Source: B1 sp034439755 (GTDB lineage: Bacteria > Bacteroidota > Bacteroidia > UKL13-3). From it: 64,000 nt of DNA. How positions within the stretch are numbered: position 1 is the first letter of the stretch; every line of letters starts with the position of its first letter. Positions 53,991-63,214 of this stretch are shown here, piece after piece. The notes under the pieces were generated by a model. It was not told the DNA's origin. It did not search any database and worked only from the letters and a program-made list of their open reading frames with translations. Where the stretch lies: NCBI GenBank assembly GCA_034439755.1, contig JAWXAZ010000133.1:1-64000 (forward strand), given 5' to 3'. The position numbers and the translations under genes are program-made.

Positions 53991-55157
53991 CTATTTTTTA
54001 TTAACGCTTAACACGCTAAGAAGGAAACTCGATAAAATTGTTTGAAGTCCAATGATAATGGCAACCACACTTGGAATAACTATGCGAAGAATTTTAGAAT
54101 AATCTAACTGACCAAAATGACTTTGTTCCCAAACATATATTGAATAAAAGGAGCCTCCCATGCCTGCAAATAAAATGATAATTCCAATAATTAATCCCAA
54201 TTCCATAGAGACCATTTGAGCGGCCTTGGTGAGTGAATCTTTTTCAGGCAAAAAGCCTACTTGCACGGCATATGCCCGGGTAAATACGCCAAAACTTACC
54301 GCTTGATATCCAACAATTATAAATGCACCAGCATATAACAACGTATTGGTATCAAAATAAACTTGGTTAAACATGTCTACCGGTCCTTGAACAATTAGGA
54401 TGCTCATAATTAAGCCAAGAATCATCAAAAACAACCCTGGGTATAAAAATAGCCAACGAGGACTATAAATCAATAAAAATCTAAGGTGTCTCCAACCGTC
54501 TCTCCAAGTTCTCAAATGTGGAGGTCTAGACCTACCATCCTTGCGCAGCGTGGTTGGAACTTCTGTTATGTTTAATTTAAAAATAGTGGCTTTCACAACC
54601 ATTTCACTGGCAAATTCCATCCCAGTTGTTTTTAAGTCGAGCAAGCCCACAATATCTTGTCTGAACCCACGCAATCCACAATGGAAATCACCTACAGGGC
54701 ATTTAAAAAACAAGCGACCAATGAAGGAAAGAACAGGATTGCCTAAATATCTGTGTAAAAAGGGCATTGCCCCTTCGCCTATGCCGCCTAAAAATCGGTT
54801 TCCCATTACCAAATCTTTTCCATTTCTAAGCTCTGCAATGAATAATCCTAACTCACTAAAATCATAGCTATCATCGCTGTCGCCCATGATTACGTATTTG
54901 CCTTTGGCCGTTTCAATTGCACCCATTAAGGCGCTACCATAGCCTTTTCTTGGAACGGCTACTACCCGAGCGCCAAGGTCTTCAGCCATTTTTTGGGAGC
55001 CATCTGTACTGCCATTATCGCCTATGATTACCTCGCCAGATACGCCATTTTTTTCCATCCATGAAAATGCCTTTTTAATGCAAATTTCTATGGTTTCTGC
55101 CTCATTTAAACAAGGCATTACGACACTTAATTCTATATTGTTTTCTACGTTGTTCAT
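53991..55157 (-). CDS. GT2 family glycosyltransferase with membrane tail
   Basis: 388 residues. An intact GT2 (polyprenyl-phosphate-sugar synthase type) domain to ~230: LSVVMPCLNEAETIEICIKK, IIGDNGSTDGSQ near 43-54, and the acidic metal site VIMGDSDDSYDFSE near 88-101. FHCGLRGFRQDIVGLL near 157-172 and RPPHLRTWRDGWRHLRFLL near 210 are further features. Four membrane segments follow from ~235 (FLYPGLFLMILGLIM and three more). It should load a sugar on undecaprenyl phosphate on the cytosolic face for use by the GT39-like enzyme. First gene of the three-gene operon. Confidence 0.92.
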   Translation of the reverse strand: MNNVENNIELSVVMPCLNEAETIEICIKKAFSWMEKNGVSGEVIIGDNGSTDGSQKMAEDLGARVVAVPRKGYGSALMGAIETAKGKYVIMGDSDDSYDFSELGLFIAELRNGKDLVMGNRFLGGIGEGAMPFLHRYLGNPVLSFIGRLFFKCPVGDFHCGLRGFRQDIVGLLDLKTTGMEFASEMVVKATIFKLNITEVPTTLRKDGRSRPPHLRTWRDGWRHLRFLLIYSPRWLFLYPGLFLMILGLIMSILIVQGPVDMFNQVYFDTNTLLYAGAFIIVGYQAVSFGVFTRAYAVQVGFLPEKDSLTKAAQMVSMELGLIIGIIILFAGMGGSFYSIYVWEQSHFGQLDYSKILRIVIPSVVAIIIGLQTILSSFLLSVLSVNKK

Positions 55158-55253
55158 AAATATGCGGAATTGCGAAAATAAATATTTATGGCAGTTCGCC
55201 CAATTTACTTCTATAAACTTTTAAATAATTAAAATGTGTTTAGATGATTTTGT

Positions 55254-56417
55254 TTATTTTTGGTGATTTATAACAGCTTGATTTATAACGGTTTTTAATT
55301 CATCAATATTCAGCTTTTTGTGCGCAGAAATAAAGATGGCGGGATTATTTTCTTTGGCCATCCAAGATTGACTAAGTTGCTTTAAATAGGCCTCCTTGCT
55401 TTCCATTGTTTCATCGCCCATCATAAAGGGTTCTTTTAGGCAATCTATTTTGTTAAATACTAAAATAATTGTCTTGTTTAAAGCCCCAATTTCTTTTAGG
55501 GTTTCGTTAACCACATGAATTTGGTTTTCAAAGGTGGCATGACTAACATCCACTACATGCAACAAAATATCCGCCTCCCTAATTTCATCGAGTGTAGATT
55601 TAAAACATTCTACCAATTGATGTGGCAGTTTTCTGATAAATCCAACCGTATCCGTTAATAGAAAAGAAGCCTCCGGCCAATCAACCTTTCTTACCGTACT
55701 ATCTAAGGTTGCGAATAATTTATCCTCCGCAAAAACATCACTTTTGGCAAGCAAATTCATCAAGGTAGATTTGCCCACATTGGTGTATCCCACAAAAGAA
55801 ATCCTTGTTTTTGTGTCGCGATTTCTCCTTTGTGTTGCTGCCTGCTTATCTATTACATCCAATCTTTCCTTAAGCTTGGTTACTTTGTTTCTTAAGATAC
55901 GTCTATCGGTTTCAATTTCACTTTCACCAGGACCTTTCATTCCAATTCCGCCCTTATGTTTGCTCAAGTGTGTCCACATTCTTGTTAAGCGAGGAAGCAA
56001 ATATTGGGTTTGAGCCAATTCAACCTGAAATTTGGCTTGCGCACTTTTAGCCCTACTTGCAAAAATATCGAGGATTAGGATACTTCTATCCAATATTTTG
56101 CACTTTAAGGTATGTTCTAAGTTCCTTAATTGTGAGGGACTTAATTCGTCGTCAAATATCACAATATCTATTTCGTGTTCAATAACGTATTCCGAAATTT
56201 CCTGTAGCTTTCCCTCCCCAATAAAGGTTCTGGGATTGGCGTAATTTAGTTTTTGAAGAAACCTTTTTTTTACCAAAGCACCAGCGGTCTGAGCCAAAAA
56301 CGCCAATTCATCTAAATATTCTTCGGCTTGCTCAAGCCGCTGTTGGTAGTTTACCACGCCTACGATAACTGCTTCCTCTTGTTTTTTTGCTGTATCAAAT
56401 AATTTTGTGCTGCCCAT
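55254..56417 (-). CDS. hflX: GTPase HflX
   Basis: 387 residues. HflX is a GTPase that binds the 50S subunit and splits stalled or stress-inactivated ribosomes. The N-terminal HflX domain shows RTFIGEGKLQEISEYV near 63-78 and DDELSPSQLRNLEHTL near 89-104; a GxGGxGExxxE-like IGMKGPGESEIETDRR follows near 157-172. The G domain has G1 GYTNVGKSTLMN near 206-217, G3 DTVGFI and G4 NKID. The gene is divergent from the secreted protein at 56484. Confidence 0.96.
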   Translation of the reverse strand: MGSTKLFDTAKKQEEAVIVGVVNYQQRLEQAEEYLDELAFLAQTAGALVKKRFLQKLNYANPRTFIGEGKLQEISEYVIEHEIDIVIFDDELSPSQLRNLEHTLKCKILDRSILILDIFASRAKSAQAKFQVELAQTQYLLPRLTRMWTHLSKHKGGIGMKGPGESEIETDRRILRNKVTKLKERLDVIDKQAATQRRNRDTKTRISFVGYTNVGKSTLMNLLAKSDVFAEDKLFATLDSTVRKVDWPEASFLLTDTVGFIRKLPHQLVECFKSTLDEIREADILLHVVDVSHATFENQIHVVNETLKEIGALNKTIILVFNKIDCLKEPFMMGDETMESKEAYLKQLSQSWMAKENNPAIFISAHKKLNIDELKTVINQAVINHQK

Positions 56418-56450
56418 TTAATTTTCTCCCAAAAAATAGCTAGGAAAAAG

Positions 56451-56458
56451 TATCTTCG
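56451..56458 (+). promoter_or_regulatory. -7 promoter candidate
   Basis: TATCTTCG, a TTCG variant of the -7 box, 25 bases before the ATG at 56484 in the divergent interval with hflX. No -33 TTG at the right distance. Confidence 0.35.
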
Positions 56459-56483
56459 CTTTTTTGAATTATCCTACAAAGAA

Positions 56484-57953
56484 ATGGCATTTCGTTGGTT
56501 TTTTTTGTGTTTCCTTTTTATCCTGAGTCACAAATTGTTTAGTCAAAATGTGGAATGGGGAAATACGCAAAAAATTAAGTCTAAATCTCAGTATTCACAA
56601 GTGGTTGGGGAGTCTCCTTCTGGAGTTTATGTTTTGAGGTGCAAATCCTCTGATTTTTCTAGAGATGTTATAATAGAAAAATACCGAAATAACCTGTCCT
56701 TAGAAATGAGTATTCCTGCACCAGTGGCTATTAATGGAAATATTGAAAGGGTGTTATTGGTAAGCAACGAACTGTATATTTTTATCAGTGCAAAAAATAC
56801 CAATACCGCCAATATCGACCTCTTGGTTCAGAAAGTGGATGCCAATTTAAAATCTGTGGGCTTGCCAAATGTAATTTGCAGTTTCCCTGCATCACAATTT
56901 ATTGAAAAGAGAAAGATTCAAATTAAAACGTCCTCCAACAAAAAGAATGTGTTGGTTATGTTTTTAACTAAAAGCGCTGCAACAGGAGAGTGTAAGCTCA
57001 ATTTGTATGGATATAATGAATTGGTTCAGCAACAATTTGGAAAGCAATTCACACTAAATGAAAGTCCAGATGAAGTGTTTATCACCAATTTTGAGTTAGA
57101 CAATACGGGCAATGCATTTGTGCTAATTGATTTTCCTGCAAAAACAAATAACAAGCAGGTAGATAACCGCGATTTCTTTTTGTATGCCTACTATCCTTCA
57201 GAGGATAAAATGTTGGCCTATCAATTGGGGAATGACCAAATATTTATTGAGGAATTGGCCATGACCGTGAATAATTTTAACCAAACAATCTCTGTTTTGG
57301 GCTTTTATTCGGAAAAAGGACAAGATTTGGTTAATGGTTATTTTATGGAGCGCTTTAGCATACCCAAACGAAGCACGGAAGAAAAATATGCCGCACCCAT
57401 TGAGGTTGAAATCTTGCAACAAGTAACTGGCGGCAAGATTGAAAAAAGGAATCCGAATTTAAAAAATTATTTCATCCGAAAAATTATTCCAAGAAGCGAT
57501 GGTGGGGTGTTTTTGGTGGCCGAAAAATATTCTAGAATTGAACAGCGCTTTAATTATTATATGAATAATATACCGCAGGAAGGGATTCGTGTTACCTATA
57601 ATTATGATGATGTTGCCTTGTTCTCTATAAACAAGGATGGGAGTATCCATTTTGGCGATATGATTCGTAAGCGGCAAAGCTCCATTGGCGATGGAGGGTA
57701 TATTTCTGGAATCGCAACCTTACCCACGCAAGACAATATTTTTGTTTTGTACAATTCGGAACTAGATAAGGATGGAAATATTATGGTGCACCTAGTTAAT
57801 TATCAAGGAAAATCTGATGAGCGAATTGCGGTTAAATCTAGTAATTTTAGCGTTGCACTTATTCCCAGTGAGTGCAAACAAACTGGTCCCAATACCTTAA
57901 TTGGTGTAACTATCAGAGATAAGCAATTTGCCTTAATTCGTATAACCTTTTAA
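56484..57953 (+). CDS. Secreted protein of unknown function
   Basis: 489 residues with a signal peptide (FRWFFLCFLFILSH..., ending LFSQ near 21). The mature part alternates short strands in a propeller-like pattern (GVYVLRC, ELYIFISAKN, NAFVLIDFP, GGVFLVAEKY, NIFVLYNSEL, TLIGVTIRDK), but I see no named repeat family and no T9SS tail. It is followed after 10 bases by DUF6427 and then by a YdcF-like protein, so it probably belongs to one operon. Function is unknown. Confidence 0.75.
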   Translation: MAFRWFFLCFLFILSHKLFSQNVEWGNTQKIKSKSQYSQVVGESPSGVYVLRCKSSDFSRDVIIEKYRNNLSLEMSIPAPVAINGNIERVLLVSNELYIFISAKNTNTANIDLLVQKVDANLKSVGLPNVICSFPASQFIEKRKIQIKTSSNKKNVLVMFLTKSAATGECKLNLYGYNELVQQQFGKQFTLNESPDEVFITNFELDNTGNAFVLIDFPAKTNNKQVDNRDFFLYAYYPSEDKMLAYQLGNDQIFIEELAMTVNNFNQTISVLGFYSEKGQDLVNGYFMERFSIPKRSTEEKYAAPIEVEILQQVTGGKIEKRNPNLKNYFIRKIIPRSDGGVFLVAEKYSRIEQRFNYYMNNIPQEGIRVTYNYDDVALFSINKDGSIHFGDMIRKRQSSIGDGGYISGIATLPTQDNIFVLYNSELDKDGNIMVHLVNYQGKSDERIAVKSSNFSVALIPSECKQTGPNTLIGVTIRDKQFALIRITF

Positions 57954-57963
57954 TTGATAGGCT

Positions 57964-58950
57964 TTGTTAGGAATTTTTAGATCTAATACCCTTTTTTCAA
58001 TTGCTGGTTTGGTTATTTTTACCATACTGATAAGATTTGCTATTTTTATAGTTCCAACGCCAATTGAACCAGAATTAAATACACCCTTTTCTTTGCTCAT
58101 ATTTGATTGGCTAAAAAACCATCAATTGTTCACTAACCAGAACATGATTTTGGCTATCATTGTTGTTTTTCTTCAAGGTTTGCTCGTTAATTATATTAGC
58201 AGCGAACACGATATTATCTATAAAGGAAGTGTTTTACCTGGTTTGTTTTATATTTTGCTTAACAGTATTTATCCAGAGCAATTGCAACTTTCGCCTCAAT
58301 TGCTAGCAAATACCTTTATCATTCTTTTGTTGAATCGCTTATGCTATTTATACGAATCTCAAAGACCTTTGTTTTTGGTTTTTGATGCCAGTGTTTTGCT
58401 GGGATTGGGTTTACTCCTAGATTATGATTTGATCCTATATCTGCCATTTATTTTGATAAGCGTATTGTACATGACAGCGTTTAATATTAGGTATTTGCTT
58501 GTGCCCTTGTTCGGAATATTATTACCTGCATATTTTTTGGGTATTGCATTCTTTCTGTTCGACCATTTAAATGATTTTATAAAATCGTTGGAAAATTCGC
58601 TCACTAAAAATTATTTTAATCCAATAGGAATTACCTTTGTTGAAGGTATAATTTGGTTGATTCTCATTCCCGTTTTTGTGTTTTCTACGATAGAGCTTCA
58701 ATTAAACTTTTTAAGGAATAAGGTTAAAACGCGAAGAATACAATTGATTATCCTTGTGATGCTCCTGTTTGGGGTAGTTCTAGTTTTTGCAGAAAATCAA
58801 GGTTTCGTGTTTGGCTTAAGTTTTTTAAGTGTCACATTGTCTATGATTATGGCTAATTATTTTATTCGACCAAAACGAAAGGTCTTAAAAGATGTTTTAT
58901 TCTTTGCTATGGTAATTTGTATCTGCTATTATCAATATTTTAACCATTAA
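57964..58950 (+). CDS. DUF6427 family membrane protein
   Basis: 328 residues from a TTG at 57964. Eight to ten membrane segments and the opening MLGIFRSNTLFSIAGLVIF, the usual start of DUF6427, a Bacteroidota membrane family of unknown function. It is rich in Leu/Ile/Phe with few charges except near 225 and 245-250. It lies 10 bases after the secreted protein gene and 5 bases before the YdcF-like gene, with no room for separate promoters. Confidence 0.82.
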   Translation: MLGIFRSNTLFSIAGLVIFTILIRFAIFIVPTPIEPELNTPFSLLIFDWLKNHQLFTNQNMILAIIVVFLQGLLVNYISSEHDIIYKGSVLPGLFYILLNSIYPEQLQLSPQLLANTFIILLLNRLCYLYESQRPLFLVFDASVLLGLGLLLDYDLILYLPFILISVLYMTAFNIRYLLVPLFGILLPAYFLGIAFFLFDHLNDFIKSLENSLTKNYFNPIGITFVEGIIWLILIPVFVFSTIELQLNFLRNKVKTRRIQLIILVMLLFGVVLVFAENQGFVFGLSFLSVTLSMIMANYFIRPKRKVLKDVLFFAMVICICYYQYFNH

Positions 58951-58955
58951 TAAGC

Positions 58956-59720
58956 ATGTTTTATTTTTTATCAAAAGTACTGTTTGCCCTTATTGCACCT
59001 GTTAGTAGCATAATCTTATTATTCGTTATTTATTTTATCACCAAAATAAAGAGCTATTTATATTGGGGTGTAGGCTTGCTCATTTTTTTTACCAATCCTT
59101 GGATTGCGCAAAACATGATGGCATGGTATGAAGTTGAACCTATTGCCCTTTCTAAAAAAAATCAATATGATGCCATCATTATTCCGTCGGGATTTGTGGT
59201 AAACTATTCTGTTAATGGTCAAAATAGAACCAATTTTAGTGATGGCAATGACCGGATGTTGCAGGCCATAGATTTGTTTAAAAGAGGCATTGCTCCTAAA
59301 ATAATTTATACCGGCGGCTCAGATACTATTTTTAGCGATTATGAGCCAGAAGCGAAATTAGGTAAGGCTTTTTTGGTTAAATGTGGCATTCCCGATTCTT
59401 GCATTTGGATTGAAACGGTTTCTGTAAATACCTATCAAAACGCCGCCTTTACTGCAAAAATGTTGCAAAAACGGGATGCTAATTGGGGTCAAAAAAAGTA
59501 TTTGTTGTGTACCGCAGGATTTCACATGCGGCGGGCTATGGCTTGTTTTGAAAAGCAAGGTTTCAAGGTAGATGCATATAGCACAGATATAAGAAGCATA
59601 AGAAGCAAGGATACTGTCTTAAACACCCTACTTCCCAATTATGGAGGCTTGCAAATCTGGACATATTTAATTAAAGAGTGGATTGGTTTGGCGGTATATC
59701 AAATGAAAGGCTATATATAA
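58956..59720 (+). CDS. YdcF/ElyC/SanA family membrane-associated protein
   Basis: 254 residues. Two N-terminal membrane segments (~5-27 and ~30-48), then the DUF218 alpha/beta domain: YDAIIIPSGF near 68-77, NDRMLQAIDLFKRGIAPKII near 93-112, YTGGSD near 113, and ETVSVNTYQNAAFTAKML near 153-170. ElyC and SanA relatives act in envelope integrity and peptidoglycan-precursor metabolism; the precise function here is not known. Last gene of the run from 56484. Confidence 0.9.
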   Translation: MFYFLSKVLFALIAPVSSIILLFVIYFITKIKSYLYWGVGLLIFFTNPWIAQNMMAWYEVEPIALSKKNQYDAIIIPSGFVVNYSVNGQNRTNFSDGNDRMLQAIDLFKRGIAPKIIYTGGSDTIFSDYEPEAKLGKAFLVKCGIPDSCIWIETVSVNTYQNAAFTAKMLQKRDANWGQKKYLLCTAGFHMRRAMACFEKQGFKVDAYSTDIRSIRSKDTVLNTLLPNYGGLQIWTYLIKEWIGLAVYQMKGYI

Positions 59721-59752
59721 AAGAATTAGGCAATTACTTAAATATAAAGTTA

Positions 59753-59780
59753 TTGCTTTGATTCAATTTCATTAATTTTG
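59753..59780 (+). promoter_or_regulatory. Promoter of uvrA
   Basis: TTG (59753-59755), 17-base spacer, TAATTTTG (59773-59780). It fits the Bacteroidota pattern and leaves a leader of about 88 bases. No SOS-box-like palindrome was recognised near it. Confidence 0.6.
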
Positions 59781-59874
59781 TCTCGGGATTAAATGAATTA
59801 GTAATAGCAAATATTGGCAGTTTTTGCCGCTATTTTATGCATGAATAATCCTTTCATAAGTGAGAATTTAGGGT

Positions 59875-62769
59875 ATGGTGAAAAAAATAAACGAACAAGA
59901 TTTAGTGGTTAATAAAAATGAGTTGAATTCTGAAGAAATAGTTTTAGTTGAATCAGATGTAATTGAGATTTTAGGGGCAAGGGAACATAACCTTAAAAAC
60001 ATTGATGTAAATATTCCACGAAACAAGTTAGTTACCATTACTGGCTTAAGTGGAAGTGGTAAATCTTCTTTGGCATTCGATACCATTTTTGCCGAAGGGC
60101 AGCGTCGGTATATGGAGAGCTTTTCGGCCTATGCACGGCAGTTTATAGGAAATATGGAAAGGCCTGATGTAGATAAGATAAATGGGCTTTCTCCTGTTAT
60201 TGCCATAGAACAAAAAACGGTAAACAAGAACCCAAGATCCACCGTAGGAACCATTACCGAGATTTATGACTTCTTGCGTTTGTTATATGCGCGTGCCGCC
60301 GATGCATTTAGTTATGTGAGTGGTGAGAAAATGGTTAAGTTTACCGAAGAGCAAATTATTGGCACATTGGTGAATAAATTTGAACAAAGAAAAATCTCCA
60401 TATTGGCGCCGCTCGTAAAAGGAAGAAAAGGGCATTATAGAGAGTTATTTGAACAAATTAGAAAGCAAGGCTATACCAAGGTTCGCTTAGATGGTGTAGT
60501 GACAGATATTGTGCCAAAAATGCAAGCAGATAGGTACAAAATTCACGATATTGAGGTAATTATCGACCGCATTGAAACAAGCAAAGGGGCACGATTTAGA
60601 ATAGGAGAAAGCGTTAAAAGTGCCCTTCGCATGGGTAAGGGTACAATGGTTGTTTTAGACCATGGAGACGATCAAGTTTATCATTTTAGTAAGTTTCTCA
60701 TGGATCCCATAAGTGGCATAAGTTATGATGAGCCACAACCCAATACTTTTTCGTTTAATTCTCCTTACGGTGCTTGCCCATCATGTGATGGTTTAGGTCT
60801 CAAAAGTATTATTGATGAAAAGGCAATTATACCTGATCCAAAACTTAGTATTAATAAAGGAGCGTTAGCACCCATTGGCGAGGCTCGCGATAATTGGACC
60901 TTTTTGCAATTGCGTGAGGTAGGAAAAAGACATAAGTTCTCTTTTGCCGATCCTATTGAAAAGATATCTAAAGAGGCACTTGAAGCCATATTATATGGCA
61001 CTGATGAGCCTTTGGTTGTGCCGTTTCAATACAGCAGTGGCTACACCCAAAATTATAACAGTAAATGGGAGGGATTGGTTACAATTATTACCAAACACTT
61101 TCATGAGAAAAGTTATGATGCCATTTATAAATGGGCCGAAGAATTTATGGAAATTCAAGTTTGCCCAGATTGTTTAGGCGCAAGGTTAAAGAAAGAATCT
61201 TTGCAATACAAAATTGGCGAAAAAAATATTGCAGATCTGGCGGCTATGGAAATTGGTGCATTGGGCGATTGGTTCAGCCAGATTGAAACCTACTTAGATG
61301 CAAAACAACAGATTATTGCTAGCGAAATTTTAAAGGAAATAAGAAGTAGAATTGAATTTTTGCGTGGTGTTGGGATAGATTACTTAACGCTAAATTCGCC
61401 AGCTAAAACCCTTAGTGGTGGCGAGGCACAGCGCATTCGTTTAGCCACTCAAATTGGGTCTCAATTGGTGGGTGTTTTATATATTTTGGATGAACCTAGT
61501 ATTGGGTTACATCAACGCGATAATAACCGTTTAATTGATTCACTTAAAGCGTTGAGAGACTTGGGAAATAGTGTAATTGTTGTAGAACACGACAAAGACA
61601 TGATGGAGGAAAGTGATTTTATTTTGGATATTGGTTATGGGGCTGGGGTGCACGGCGGACATATTGCTGCAATGGGTACCATGCAGGATATTTTAAAAAG
61701 TAATTCTATAACGGCACAATATTTAAATGGCACAAAAAGAATAGAAATTCCAGCAGAAAGAAGAAAGGGAAATGGCAAGTTTTTGCAAATTAAAGGGGCA
61801 ACTGGAAACAACCTTAAAAAGGTTAATGTTTCTTTTCCTTTGGGCACCTTTATTTCTGTTACGGGCGTAAGTGGAAGCGGAAAATCATCTTTAATTAATG
61901 AAACTTTGTATCCCATATTGCGCCAGCATTTTTATGGTAGTCATCAAAAGCCTTTGGCCTATAGTTCAATAAAAGGCTTGGAACATATCGATAAAGTTAT
62001 TGAAATTGATCAGTCGCCTATTGGTAGAACTCCAAGGAGTAATCCTGCAACGTATGTAGAGGTATTTGGTGAAATTAGAAACCTCTTTGCAAATTTACCA
62101 GAGGCCAAAATTAGGGGATATAAGCCGGGTAGATTTTCGTTTAATGTGAAGGGTGGCAGGTGTGAAACCTGTCAGGGAGCTGGGATGCGTAGCATTGAAA
62201 TGAACTTCTTACCCGATGTTTATGTTAAATGTGAATCTTGCAATGGAAAGCGTTATAACAGGGAAACTTTAGAAGTAAGGTTTAAAGGAAAAAGCATCAA
62301 TGATGTGTTAAACATGCCTATAGAAGAGGCTGTTCATTTTTTTGAAAACACCCCTCATATCTTGCGAAAAATACAAGCCTTAAATGATGTTGGTTTGGGA
62401 TACATTACCTTAGGGCAACAAAGCACCACCCTAAGTGGTGGAGAAGCGCAACGGGTAAAATTGGCAACAGAACTTAGTAAGAAGGATACTGGAAATACTT
62501 TTTATATTTTGGACGAACCTACTACAGGTTTGCATTTTGAAGATGTAAAAGTGCTATTAGATGTATTACAAAAATTGGTTGAAAAAGGGAATACTGTTCT
62601 GGTTATAGAGCATAATATGGACATGATAAAGGTGGCCGATTATGTGGTGGATATTGGTCCTGAAGGTGGGAAATATGGAGGGGAATTAATAGGCGTGGGC
62701 ACTCCAGAGGAGTTAATTAAGGTTAAAAGAAGTCATACCGCTAAATTTCTTGCAAAGGAATTGCAATAG
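59875..62769 (+). CDS. uvrA: Excinuclease ABC subunit A
   Basis: 964 residues, full length with a ~20-residue N-terminal extension before EILGAREHNLKNI. UvrA dimers find bulky DNA lesions and load UvrB. Two ABC ATPase halves: Walker A GLSGSGKSSLAFDT near 59 and GVSGSGKSSLINET near 663; signature LSGGEAQRIRLA near 511 and LSGGEAQRVKLA near 851. Zinc sites: CPSCDGLG near 300 with CPDCLGARL near 430, and CETCQGAG near 762 paired with CESCNG. It has its own promoter. Confidence 0.98.
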   Translation: MVKKINEQDLVVNKNELNSEEIVLVESDVIEILGAREHNLKNIDVNIPRNKLVTITGLSGSGKSSLAFDTIFAEGQRRYMESFSAYARQFIGNMERPDVDKINGLSPVIAIEQKTVNKNPRSTVGTITEIYDFLRLLYARAADAFSYVSGEKMVKFTEEQIIGTLVNKFEQRKISILAPLVKGRKGHYRELFEQIRKQGYTKVRLDGVVTDIVPKMQADRYKIHDIEVIIDRIETSKGARFRIGESVKSALRMGKGTMVVLDHGDDQVYHFSKFLMDPISGISYDEPQPNTFSFNSPYGACPSCDGLGLKSIIDEKAIIPDPKLSINKGALAPIGEARDNWTFLQLREVGKRHKFSFADPIEKISKEALEAILYGTDEPLVVPFQYSSGYTQNYNSKWEGLVTIITKHFHEKSYDAIYKWAEEFMEIQVCPDCLGARLKKESLQYKIGEKNIADLAAMEIGALGDWFSQIETYLDAKQQIIASEILKEIRSRIEFLRGVGIDYLTLNSPAKTLSGGEAQRIRLATQIGSQLVGVLYILDEPSIGLHQRDNNRLIDSLKALRDLGNSVIVVEHDKDMMEESDFILDIGYGAGVHGGHIAAMGTMQDILKSNSITAQYLNGTKRIEIPAERRKGNGKFLQIKGATGNNLKKVNVSFPLGTFISVTGVSGSGKSSLINETLYPILRQHFYGSHQKPLAYSSIKGLEHIDKVIEIDQSPIGRTPRSNPATYVEVFGEIRNLFANLPEAKIRGYKPGRFSFNVKGGRCETCQGAGMRSIEMNFLPDVYVKCESCNGKRYNRETLEVRFKGKSINDVLNMPIEEAVHFFENTPHILRKIQALNDVGLGYITLGQQSTTLSGGEAQRVKLATELSKKDTGNTFYILDEPTTGLHFEDVKVLLDVLQKLVEKGNTVLVIEHNMDMIKVADYVVDIGPEGGKYGGELIGVGTPEELIKVKRSHTAKFLAKELQ

Positions 62770-62789
62770 TTAATATTATTTAATTACTT

Positions 62790-63211
62790 ATGGTGAAAAT
62801 CATGGAATATAATCTATCTCCTTATCTAGATTTTAATGGTACGTGCGAATCAGAATCAGCATTTGAATTTTATGCTCAAGTGTTTGATGGCAAATTGAGT
62901 GAAATTTCTAGATATGATGGCGCACCAGCAACCATCCCTGTTGGTATGGGCCAAAAGTAATGCATGTAAGCCTCAAATTTGAGGATGACGAGTTTATGGG
63001 AAGGGATGATTTACAAGCCAAGGAAATGCCAATTAACAGTAACATGATGCTTAGCTTTATGGAGGTATTTGTATTGGATAGGGTGTTTAGTAATTTATCA
63101 GAAGGAGGTCACATTACCAGGCCTCTTCAAGATACTTTTTGGGGCGCAAGATTTGGTACTATCACAGATAAATATGGAATTCGCTGGATGTTTAACTGCA
63201 ACCTAAATTAG
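62790..63211 (+). pseudogene. Frameshifted VOC/PhnB-like gene
   Basis: Two overlapping frames together make one VOC (glyoxalase/PhnB-type) protein. Frame one (62790-62960, 56 codons) reads YLDFNGTCESESAFEFYAQV to GMGQK and then hits TAA. Frame two (from 62960) continues MHVSLKFEDDEFMG and ends with PLQDTFWGARFGTI, then DKYGIRWMFN, the PhnB C-terminus. One extra A in the AAAA run at 62953-62956 would restore one frame, reading GQKVMHVSL. Either a recent disabling deletion or a sequencing error in the homopolymer. Restored length would be about 140 residues, normal for PhnB-like proteins. Confidence 0.85.
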
Positions 63212-63214
63212 TGG

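Noticed and set aside
62945..62962. Programmed -1 frameshift in the VOC gene
   Set aside because: The context is not a slippery XXXYYYZ heptamer and no downstream pseudoknot was seen; a one-base indel in an A run is simpler.
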